The translations under genes were made by a program, and so were the position numbers. 9,145 bases of DNA from JBHHZI01 sp046757965 (GTDB lineage Bacteria; Acidobacteriota; Polarisedimenticolia; SMYD01): NCBI GenBank assembly GCA_046757965.1, contig JBHHZI010000129.1, positions 1 to 9,145 on the forward strand, written 5' to 3'. The notes under the pieces were generated by a model. It worked only from the letters and a program-made list of their open reading frames with translations, had not been told where the DNA came from and did no database searches. Below are positions 1 through 6,400 of the stretch, in pieces. Within the stretch, counting starts at the first letter, position 1. Every line of letters starts with the position of its first letter.

Positions 1-44
1 ACGTTGATGTGCGGCTTCGTACGCTCGAACTTCTCCTTCGCCAT
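1..44 (-). CDS. tuf: Elongation factor Tu, N-terminal fragment (leaves the window)
   Basis: Only the first 14 codons are present. They read MAKEKFERTKPHIN, the typical bacterial EF-Tu N-terminus just before the first GTP-binding motif, which lies outside the window. EF-Tu is the cytoplasmic GTPase that carries aminoacyl-tRNA to the ribosomal A site. The ATG at 44-42 is preceded by a strong purine-rich ribosome binding site. The gene starts 34 nt after the fusA stop, as expected for the last gene of a str operon. Nothing can be said about the rest of the protein, or whether a second tuf copy exists elsewhere. Confidence 0.93.
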   Translation of the reverse strand, partial: MAKEKFERTKPHIN

Positions 45-54
45 CTCCTCCTCC
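45..54 (-). promoter_or_regulatory. Strong ribosome binding site of tuf
   Basis: On the minus strand the bases directly before the tuf ATG read GGAGGAGGAG. GGAGG at 54-50 leaves a 5-nt spacer, a near-ideal Shine-Dalgarno. It is much stronger than those of rpsG and fusA in the same cluster, which fits the high EF-Tu demand relative to the other str proteins. Confidence 0.85.
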
Positions 55-78
55 AGCGCGGCCCGAAGCGGCGGGAGC

Positions 79-2175
79 CTAGCGGCTCGCCGCTCCATGA
101 ACGCGGGCGACAATCGCTTCACTGACGTTTCGCGGAGCTTCCTCGTATTGTGAAAACTGCATGGTATACGTGGCGCGGCCCTGACTCAAGGACCGGAGCC
201 GCGTGGCATACTGGAACATCTCGGCCAGCGGGACCCGGCCATGGATCACCTGGCTCCCGGTCCGCGCCTCGACCTCGGAAACCTTGCCCCGGCGCGCATT
301 CAGGTCGCCGATGACCTCCCCCATGTACTCATCGGGAACGACGGTCTCCACCGACATGACCGGCTCCAGAAGCACCACGTCGGCGCGGCTCGCTGCGTCA
401 CGGAACGCCATCGACGCCGCGATCTTGAAGGCCATCTCCGAGGAATCCACGTCGTGAGAGGAACCGTCCACCGCCCGGACCTTCAGGTCGCACACCTCGT
501 ATCCGGCGAGCACCCCGACCTCGCACGCCTCCCGGATGCCCTGCTCGACGGCCGGAATGAATTCCCGGGGAATCGATCCACCCCGGATGGCGTCCTCGAA
601 GACGACTCCGCTGCCGCGGGGCAGGGGCTCCAGCTCGATCTTCACGTGACCGTAGAGGCCGTGGCCACCCGACTGGCGAATATACCGCCCCTCGCCGCGG
701 ACGGCCCGGCGGACCGTTTCCCGGTACGCCACCTGCGGTCTGCCGACATTCGCGGACACGCCGAATTCCCGGGTCAGCCGGTCGACGATGATGTCCAGGT
801 GCAACTCGCCCATGCCCGAGATCAGGGTCTGCCCGGTCTCGACGTCGGTGTGCACCTTGAACGTCGGGTCCTCCTGCATCAGCTTGGCCAGGCTCCCTCC
901 GAGCTTTTCCTGGTCGGCGCGGGTGCGCGGTTCGATGGCCACGGAGATCACCGGGGCCGGGAAGGTCATCGATTCGAGGAGGATGGGGTGGGCCGGGTCA
1001 CAGATCGTGTCGCCGGTCACGGCATTCTTCAGCCCGACGATGGCGACGATATCCCCCGCCCGGACCTCGGAGACATCTTCTCGCTTGTTGGCATGCATCT
1101 GCAGGAGCCTGCCGATCCGCTGGCGGACGCCGCGAGCAACGTTGAGAACCGGGCTGCCTGATGCCACCTTGCCCGAATAGACCCGGACAAAAGCCAGCTG
1201 CCCCACGTGGCGATCGGTCATGATCTTGAACACCAGTGCGGCAAACGGCTCTTCATCCGACGTGGCCCGGGTCTCCACCTCGCCGGCGGGTTCATCGGGG
1301 CGACGCCCCTGGACTGCCGGGACATCCAGCGGAGAGGGCAGGAACTCGATGACGGCGTCAAGAAGATGCTGGATCCCGATGTTGCGCAGTGCCGAGCCAC
1401 AGGCCACCGGCACGAACTTGAGGGCCAGGCATCCCTTGCGAAGGCCAGCCAGGATCTCCTCGTTCTCGAGCGGCGTGCCCGCCAGGTACTTCTCCAGCAG
1501 GCGGTCGTCACCCTCACAGGCCGCCTCCACGAGGCGCTCGCGGGCAGCCTGGGCCGCCGGCAGAAGAGCGGCCGGAATGTCCCCGGTATCGAACCGGGCG
1601 CCGAGGGCTTCCGTCTCGAAGCGCACTGCCGTCATCGGGACGAGATCGATGATGCCGACCAGGTCCTGCTCCGCCCCCCACGGCAGATGAATCGGTATCG
1701 GCCGGGCATGGAGGCGATCGGCCATCGAGTCGAGGGCCCGCCGGCAATCCGCACCCTGACGGTCGAGCTTGTTGATGAAGGCGATCCGGGGGACCCGGTA
1801 ACGGTCGGCCTGGCGCCAGACCGTCTCGGACTGAGGCTCCACACCCGCCACGCCGCAGAAGATGGCGATGGCGCCGTCGAGGACCCTCAGGCTCCGCTCC
1901 ACCTCCGCGGTGAAATCGACGTGCCCCGGCGTGTCGATGATGTTGATCCGGTGATCGCGCCAGGCCGTGGTGGTCGCGGCGGACGTGATGGTGATCCCAC
2001 GTTCCTGTTCCTGCTCCATCCAGTCCATCTGGGCGGTGCCGTCGTGGACCTCACCCATCCGGTGCGTGACCCCCGAGTAATAGAGGATGCGCTCCGTCGT
2101 GGTCGTCTTCCCCGCATCGATGTGCGCCATGATGCCGATGTTGCGGGTGTGTTCCAGCTGGACTTGACGAGGCAC
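79..2175 (-). CDS. fusA: Elongation factor G (translocation GTPase)
   Basis: The 698-aa product is full length for bacterial EF-G, which drives tRNA-mRNA translocation and, with RRF, ribosome recycling. Visible G-domain motifs are G1 AHIDAGKT (17-24), switch I RGITITS (59-65), G3 DTPGH (81-85, with the catalytic His85), G4 NKLD (135-138) and G5 GSA (260-262). Domain II follows from about 310, domain III contains ISGMGELHLDI (452-462), domain IV spans about 480-600, and domain V contains GEVIGDLNARRG. The start is GTG at 2175-2173: an in-frame TGA lies two codons upstream and the N-terminus MPRQVQLEHTRNIG matches the family. The ribosome binding site is weak (AGAG, 7-nt spacer). Oddities are Leu507 where EF-Gs normally have Gln (SGGHGLYGHV against SGGRGQYGHV), Ser573 for Tyr before His574, and NKLD instead of NKMD. 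The frame is intact and its position before tuf marks it as the str-operon EF-G. Confidence 0.97.
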   Translation of the reverse strand: MPRQVQLEHTRNIGIMAHIDAGKTTTTERILYYSGVTHRMGEVHDGTAQMDWMEQEQERGITITSAATTTAWRDHRINIIDTPGHVDFTAEVERSLRVLDGAIAIFCGVAGVEPQSETVWRQADRYRVPRIAFINKLDRQGADCRRALDSMADRLHARPIPIHLPWGAEQDLVGIIDLVPMTAVRFETEALGARFDTGDIPAALLPAAQAARERLVEAACEGDDRLLEKYLAGTPLENEEILAGLRKGCLALKFVPVACGSALRNIGIQHLLDAVIEFLPSPLDVPAVQGRRPDEPAGEVETRATSDEEPFAALVFKIMTDRHVGQLAFVRVYSGKVASGSPVLNVARGVRQRIGRLLQMHANKREDVSEVRAGDIVAIVGLKNAVTGDTICDPAHPILLESMTFPAPVISVAIEPRTRADQEKLGGSLAKLMQEDPTFKVHTDVETGQTLISGMGELHLDIIVDRLTREFGVSANVGRPQVAYRETVRRAVRGEGRYIRQSGGHGLYGHVKIELEPLPRGSGVVFEDAIRGGSIPREFIPAVEQGIREACEVGVLAGYEVCDLKVRAVDGSSHDVDSSEMAFKIAASMAFRDAASRADVVLLEPVMSVETVVPDEYMGEVIGDLNARRGKVSEVEARTGSQVIHGRVPLAEMFQYATRLRSLSQGRATYTMQFSQYEEAPRNVSEAIVARVHGAASR

Positions 2176-2186
2176 GAATCAACTCT

Positions 2187-2229
2187 GGCGGCCGCCCCAC
2201 GGCGCCCGCGCTCTCCCCCCCTTGCGGGG
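2187..2229 (-). other. Two small hairpins in the rpsG-fusA gap
   Basis: The 82-nt gap between rpsG and fusA (2257-2176) holds two potential RNA hairpins on the minus strand. The first is CCCC-GCAA-GGGG (2229-2218), a 4-bp stem closed by a GNRA tetraloop. The second pairs GGCGCC (2206-2201) with 2193-2187 around a 7-nt loop, with C2190 bulged, and ends one base before the AGAG of the weak fusA ribosome binding site. Neither is followed by a U-run, so neither looks like an intrinsic terminator. A role in tuning fusA translation is inference only. Confidence 0.4.
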
Positions 2230-2257
2230 ATATTACGTAAGTTCAGGTTCAGCGTTC

Positions 2258-2728
2258 CTACCACCGATAGTGGGCAAATGCCTTGTTGGCATCCGCCATG
2301 CGGTGCGTGTCTTCTCTTTTTTTCACCGCGCCACCCTTCATGCTGGCGGCGTCCATGAGTTCCCCGGCCAGGCGCTCGACCATGCCCTTCTCTCCGCGAC
2401 TCTTGGCGTAACCGATGATCCACCGCAGAGCCAGGGACAACCGTCGCTTCGGTTTCACCTCGATCGGCACCTGGTACGTCGCACCACCGACTCGCCGGGC
2501 CTTGACCTCGACAGCCGGCTTCACGTTGTCGACGGCCTTCTTGAACGTCTTGATCGGGTCGTCGCCGGTCTTTTCCTTGATCAGTTCCATGGCACCGTAG
2601 AAGATCCGTTCCGCGGTGCTCTTCTTCCCATCGGACATGACCGCGTTGACGAAGCGAGAAGCCAGTGTGGACTGATAGATCGGATCCGGTGGCACCTCAC
2701 GCTTCGGGACTTCACGCCGTCTCGGCAT
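2258..2728 (-). CDS. rpsG: 30S ribosomal protein S7
   Basis: The product is 156 aa, the usual length of bacterial S7, a primary 16S rRNA binding protein that organises the 3' major domain (30S head) near the E site. It begins MPRRREVPKREVPPDP and contains FVNAVMSDGKKSTAE (26-40), the ARRVGGATYQVP hairpin region (77-88), RRLSLALRWI (95-104) and the ending VKKREDTHRMADANKAFAHY followed by RW. The ATG at 2728-2726 is chosen because it gives the family N-terminus; the same frame stays open far upstream, but that part overlaps rpsL and does not resemble S7. The ribosome binding site is poor (only scattered GAG/GAGAAAG before the ATG), so translation may depend on coupling or on structure in the preceding gap. 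S7 is the known autogenous repressor of the str operon in E. coli. The stop is TAG. Confidence 0.97.
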   Translation of the reverse strand: MPRRREVPKREVPPDPIYQSTLASRFVNAVMSDGKKSTAERIFYGAMELIKEKTGDDPIKTFKKAVDNVKPAVEVKARRVGGATYQVPIEVKPKRRLSLALRWIIGYAKSRGEKGMVERLAGELMDAASMKGGAVKKREDTHRMADANKAFAHYRW

Positions 2729-2745
2729 GTCTGACTCGCTTTCTC

Positions 2746-2802
2746 GGCCGCGGCGCAAACCCCTGGCCGGCCAACCGCACCGGACCGGAACCGCCGCGGA
2801 CC
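2746..2802 (-). promoter_or_regulatory. Nested stem-loop between rpsL and rpsG, candidate S7 autoregulatory site
   Basis: The 80-nt gap folds on paper into a long stem. 2802-2792 (GG, bulged U2800, CCGCGGCG) pairs with 2755-2746 (CGCCGCGGCC) for 10 Watson-Crick pairs. Inside it, 2788-2782 (CCGG, bulged U2784, CC) pairs with 2772-2767 (GGCCGG) for 6 pairs, closing a 9-nt loop. The outer stem ends 17 nt before the rpsG ATG. In E. coli the corresponding spacer carries the S7 binding site that represses rpsG and downstream translation. Position and structure fit that role; S7 binding here is inferred. Confidence 0.5.
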
Positions 2803-2808
2803 ATGTAT

Positions 2809-3183
2809 TCAGGCCTTCGGCCGCTTGGCTCCGTACTTGGACCGTGACTGCCGACGACTCTCCACGCCGACGGAATCCAGCGTACCCCGGATGATGTGGT
2901 ACCGGACGCCCGGCAGATCCTTCACCCGGCCCCCGCGGATCAACACGATCGAGTGTTCCTGCAGATTGTGCCCGACACCAGGTACATATGTCGTGACCTC
3001 GATACCGTTGGTCAGCCGCACGCGTGCCACCTTGCGGAGCGCTGAGTTGGGCTTCTTCGGGGTCGAGGTGTAGACACGGATGCAGACACCGCGCCGCTGC
3101 GGACAGCGCTGCAACGCCGGAGCCTTGGTTTTCTCCTTCAGATTCCGGCGTCCATGACGGACGAGCTGGCTGATGGTCGGCAT
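2809..3183 (-). CDS. rpsL: 30S ribosomal protein S12
   Basis: The product is 124 aa, the same length as E. coli S12, a decoding-centre protein that monitors codon-anticodon pairing and is the classic streptomycin-resistance target. Visible landmarks are PTISQLVRHGR at the N-terminus, CPQRRGVCIRVYTSTPKKPN (27-46), GHNLQEHSIVLIRGGRVKDL (71-90) and the terminal SKYGAKRPKA. Lys43 and Lys88, the usual streptomycin-resistance positions, are both the wild-type residue. Asp89, the RimO methylthiolation site in other bacteria, is present. The ATG at 3183-3181 has a GAGG Shine-Dalgarno 5 nt upstream. It is the first gene after a near-consensus promoter and is followed by rpsG after 80 nt. The stop is TGA. 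Confidence 0.97.
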   Translation of the reverse strand: MPTISQLVRHGRRNLKEKTKAPALQRCPQRRGVCIRVYTSTPKKPNSALRKVARVRLTNGIEVTTYVPGVGHNLQEHSIVLIRGGRVKDLPGVRYHIIRGTLDSVGVESRRQSRSKYGAKRPKA

Positions 3184-3186
3184 TCA

Positions 3187-3192
3187 CACCTC
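3187..3192 (-). promoter_or_regulatory. Ribosome binding site of rpsL
   Basis: GAGGTG at 3192-3187 on the minus strand. The GAGG core lies 5 nt from the ATG, and the site begins one base after an 8-bp hairpin. A second, stronger-looking GGAGG at 3214-3210 is too far away (26 nt) to serve this ATG and falls partly inside the hairpin stem. Confidence 0.7.
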
Positions 3193-3193
3193 G

Positions 3194-3220
3194 CTGCCCG
3201 GAACAAGCGCCTCCAGGCAG
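3194..3220 (-). other. Hairpin in the rpsL leader, directly upstream of the ribosome binding site
   Basis: CTGCCTGG (3220-3213) pairs with CCGGGCAG (3201-3194): 8 pairs including one U-G wobble, with an 11-nt loop. It lies in the roughly 100-nt leader predicted downstream of the promoter at 3320-3292. A smaller 4-bp hairpin, TCCG-TTA-CGGA, lies at 3241-3231 in the same leader. No U-run follows either, so an antitermination or translational role would be speculative. Confidence 0.4.
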
Positions 3221-3291
3221 GCTCAAGTTTTCCGTAACGGACTCATCGTAAAGGATTTAGTCGGTTGCGGGCGATCCAGGAAAACCTCAAA

Positions 3292-3320
3292 ATCCTAGCA
3301 GCCCGAATCCGCAGTGTCAA
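3292..3320 (-). promoter_or_regulatory. Sigma70-type promoter for the str gene cluster
   Basis: On the minus strand a perfect -35 hexamer TTGACA (3320-3315) is followed, after exactly 17 nt, by TAGGAT (3297-3292), a 4/6 match to TATAAT that keeps T1, A2 and T6. The stretch after it is AT-richer than its surroundings. The expected start is near 3285, giving a leader of about 100 nt before the rpsL ATG. It lies in the only long gap of the cluster, so rpsL-rpsG-fusA-tuf can probably be transcribed independently of rpoBC, with read-through from rpoC also possible. The start site is inferred from spacing. Confidence 0.75.
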
Positions 3321-3368
3321 GCAGGCCCGGATCGGCCTAGATCGTTCATGTTTCAGCACTTCCGCCGT

Positions 3369-3387
3369 CCCGGGCCACTCTCCCGGG
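3369..3387 (-). other. GC-only hairpin after rpoC
   Basis: Two copies of the self-complementary hexamer CCCGGG (3387-3382 and 3374-3369) can pair around a 7-nt loop, 18 nt after the rpoC stop. There is no following T-run on the minus strand, so it is not a convincing intrinsic terminator. It could slow polymerase or protect the 3' end of rpoC mRNA, but this cannot be decided from sequence. Confidence 0.3.
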
Positions 3388-3405
3388 GCCGCGTTCCCGT
3401 TCCTC

Positions 3406-6400
3406 TCAGGCAGGCTGCTCCTTCGACGACGCGGCGATGACCTCCTCGATACGGGCCGCGTCGATCCCCAGGTCCAGCACGTCGTCTTCCGGTTCCTCCG
3501 GCGGTGGGGGTGGTCCGTCCGGGGCGATCCGCACCTCCCGATAGAAGTCGAATCCCGTGCCCGCGGGAATGAGACGCCCCATGATCACATTCTCCTTCAG
3601 GCCTCTCAGATAGTCGATCCGTCCCGAGATGGCGGCCTCGGTGAGAACCCTCGTCGTCTCCTGGAACGATGCAGCCGAGATGAACGAGTCGGTGGACAGT
3701 GACGCCTTGGTGATCCCCAGCAGCAGCGGACGACCGCGGGCGGGCTCCCCGTCCTCCTCGAGAACCCGCTCATTTTCCCGCTGGAACCGGAACTTGTCCA
3801 CCTGCTCGTCGACGATGAAGTCGGTATCTCCGACGTTCTCGACCTTGACCCACCTCAGCATCTGTCGGGCGATGACCTCGATGTGCTTGTCATTGATGGT
3901 GACGCCCTGCAGCCGGTAGACCTCCTGGATCTCGTTGACGAGGTAGTCCTGGAGTTCTTCCCGACCCAGGACGCTCAGGATGTCGTGAGGATTGCGGGAC
4001 CCGTCGATGAGCGGTTCACCAGCCTGGACGCGCTCGCCTTCCTGGACGTTCACGTGAACGCTGCGGGGCACGTCGTAGGTCCGCTCCTCTCCGTCGTCAC
4101 TCTCGATGACGATCTTTCGCTTGCCCTTGCTGATCTCCCCGTAGCGCACGGCCCCGTCGATCTCGGCAATCACCGCCGGCTCCTTCGGACGCCGGGCCTC
4201 GAAGAGTTCCACGACGCGCGGGAGACCCCCGGTGATGTCCTTCGTCTTGGTCGTGGCTCGCGGGATCTTGGCAAGAATCTCCCCGGCGTGCACCTCCTGA
4301 CCGCTCTCCACCATCAGGAGAGCCCCGGACGGGAGCACGTACTGCTTCAGCACCTCACCCGCCGCGTTCTTGATTACCATCTGCGGGTGCGCATCCTCCC
4401 TGTCTGACTCGATGATCACCGGAGTCGAGAAGCCGGTCACCTCGTCAACTTCCTCCTTGACGGTCTCACCGGGGATGATGTCGTTGAACTCGACGGTGCC
4501 GGAGTTCTCCGTCAGGATGGCGAAGGTGTACGGGTCCCATTCGACGAGCAGCGCGCCCGGTTCGATCACCTGTCCATCGACAATCTTGAGGACAGCCCCG
4601 TAGACGAGGGAGTGGCGCTCGTGCTCCCGCCCCTTCTCATCATGAATGACGAGAGTGCCGCTGCGATTGAGCACCACCAGGTCGCCCGCGCGATTCTTCA
4701 CGGTCGTGAGATTGATGAAGCGGATCAGGCCGGCGTGGCGCGCCACGATCTGGGACTGCTCCCCCACTCGGGAGGCCGTTCCACCGATATGGAACGTCCG
4801 CATCGTGAGCTGGGTTCCGGGCTCCCCGATGGATTGCGCCGCGAGAACACCGACCGCTTCACCCAGCTCCACCATCTTGCCGGAAGCGAGGTTGCGTCCG
4901 TAGCACCGGATACACACGCCGCGCTCGGTCTCACAGGTCAGCACGGACCGGATGCGCATCCTCTCGATGCCCGCCTGCTGGAGGGCGTTCGCCGTGGTCT
5001 CGTCGATCTCCTGGTTCGGTTCGGCCAGCGTCTCCCCGGTGATCGGGTCGACGGCGGCATCGAGCGCCACGCGGCCGACGATGCGGTCGCGAAGCGGTTC
5101 GATGACCTCGCCGCCCTCGGTGATGGAGGAGACCCAGATGCCCGACAGGGTGCCGCAGTCCTCCTCCGAGATGATGACGTCCTGCGCCACATCAACGAGT
5201 CTGCGGGTCAGGTAACCCGAGTCCGCCGTCTTCAGGGCGGTGTCGGCCAGTCCCTTGCGGGCCCCGTGGGTCGAGATGAAGTACTGGAGAACGGTGAGGC
5301 CCTCGCGGAAATTCGCCGTGATGGGAGTCTCGATGATCTCTCCGGATGGCTTGGCCATGAGCCCCCTCATGCCGGCCAGCTGGCGCATCTGCTGCTTGCT
5401 GCCCCGGGCGCCTGAATCGGCCATGAGAAAGATGGGGTTGAACTCGCCGGTGTCCTCCTCGCGCTTCTTCATCTCCTTGAACATCTCATCGGAGATCCGG
5501 TCGGTGACATCCGACCAGATGGCGATGACCTTGTTGTAACGCTCTCCGTTGGTGATGACGCCGTCGAGATAGAGCTTCTCGACGTCGATCTGCTCCTGTC
5601 GGGCGGCCTGCACCAGGCCGACCTTGTTGGCCGGGATGACCATGTCATCGATGCCTATGGAGATGCCCGCGCGGGTTGCGTGCAGGAACCCGAGTTCCTT
5701 GAGGCGATCGACCATGGTGACGGTCGTCTCCTGCCCCAGCGTCAGGTTGCAGTAGGTGACGAGCTGCCGCAGCCCCCGCTTCTTCAACAGACCGTTCACG
5801 TACGGGAGAGCATCTGGCAAGGACTCGTTGAAGATGACGCGACCTACCGTCGTCTCGATCAACTTCCCCTCGATCTGCTGAACATCGCTGTGCAGGACGT
5901 CCTGGTCGTCATAGACCGTCGTGAGATCGATGAGTTTCCCCGAATAGCGCATGCGGATCGGCGTGAGTGTCTCGACGAACCCATTCTCATGGGCGAGCAG
6001 AACCTCTTCCACGCTCCCGAAGATTCGCCCGTCTCCCCGGGATCCCTTGCGCTCCATGGTCAGGTAGTAGCAGCCAAGGACGATGTCCTGGGTCGGCACC
6101 ACGATGGGCTGACCATTCGCCGGCGAGAGGATGTTCTGGGTCGAGAGCATCAGCACCTGGGCCTCGACCTGTGCCTCGGGCGACAGGGGAACGTGAACCG
6201 CCATCTGGTCCCCATCGAAGTCCGCATTGAACGCCGTGCAGACCAGGGGGTGAATCTTCAGCGCCTTGCCTTCCACGAGAACCGAATGGAATCCCTGAAT
6301 ACCCAGCCGGTGAAGCGTCGGAGCTCGATTCAGCAGGACCGGATGATCCTTGATGACTTCCTCGAGAAAGTCCCAGACCTCGGGCCGCTCCAGCTCGACC

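Noticed and set aside
45..78. Possible small hairpin (CCCG with CGGG) between fusA and tuf.
   Set aside because: Only 4 bp with no supporting context; too weak to call in GC-rich DNA.
2230..2235. TAATAT on the minus strand upstream of fusA as a -10 element of an internal promoter.
   Set aside because: The hexamer 17 nt upstream (GGAACG) does not resemble TTGACA, and the -10 match is only partial.
1207..2358. Long plus-strand open frames (also 241-1161, 5680-6672, 7793-8824).
   Set aside because: They lie antisense to strongly conserved fusA, rpoC and rpoB, their translations are low-complexity Arg/Leu/Asp-rich with no recognisable motif, and such frames are expected opposite GC-rich genes.
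2729..3226. The S7 reading frame stays open upstream to 3226, allowing a 322-residue protein.
   Set aside because: The extra part overlaps rpsL in another frame and does not resemble S7. The internal ATG at 2728 gives the exact family N-terminus and length.
3223..3246. Seven-residue open frame (MSPLRKT) in the rpsL leader, a possible leader peptide.
   Set aside because: There is no Shine-Dalgarno before the ATG, no run of regulatory codons and no terminator or antiterminator pair.
3227..3250. Hammerhead-ribozyme-like string in the rpsL leader (GATGA, a short hairpin, then GAAA).
   Set aside because: The core needs CUGAUGA, but here ACGATGA is present, so two core bases are wrong. The GAAA does not follow a stem closed by the required G-C pair, and no stems I and III are apparent. 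It is a chance resemblance.
3317..3349. Ten-residue open frame (MNDLGRSGPA) in the rpoC-rpsL gap, minus strand.
   Set aside because: It has no ribosome binding site and overlaps the -35 element of the promoter, so it would lie upstream of the predicted transcript start.
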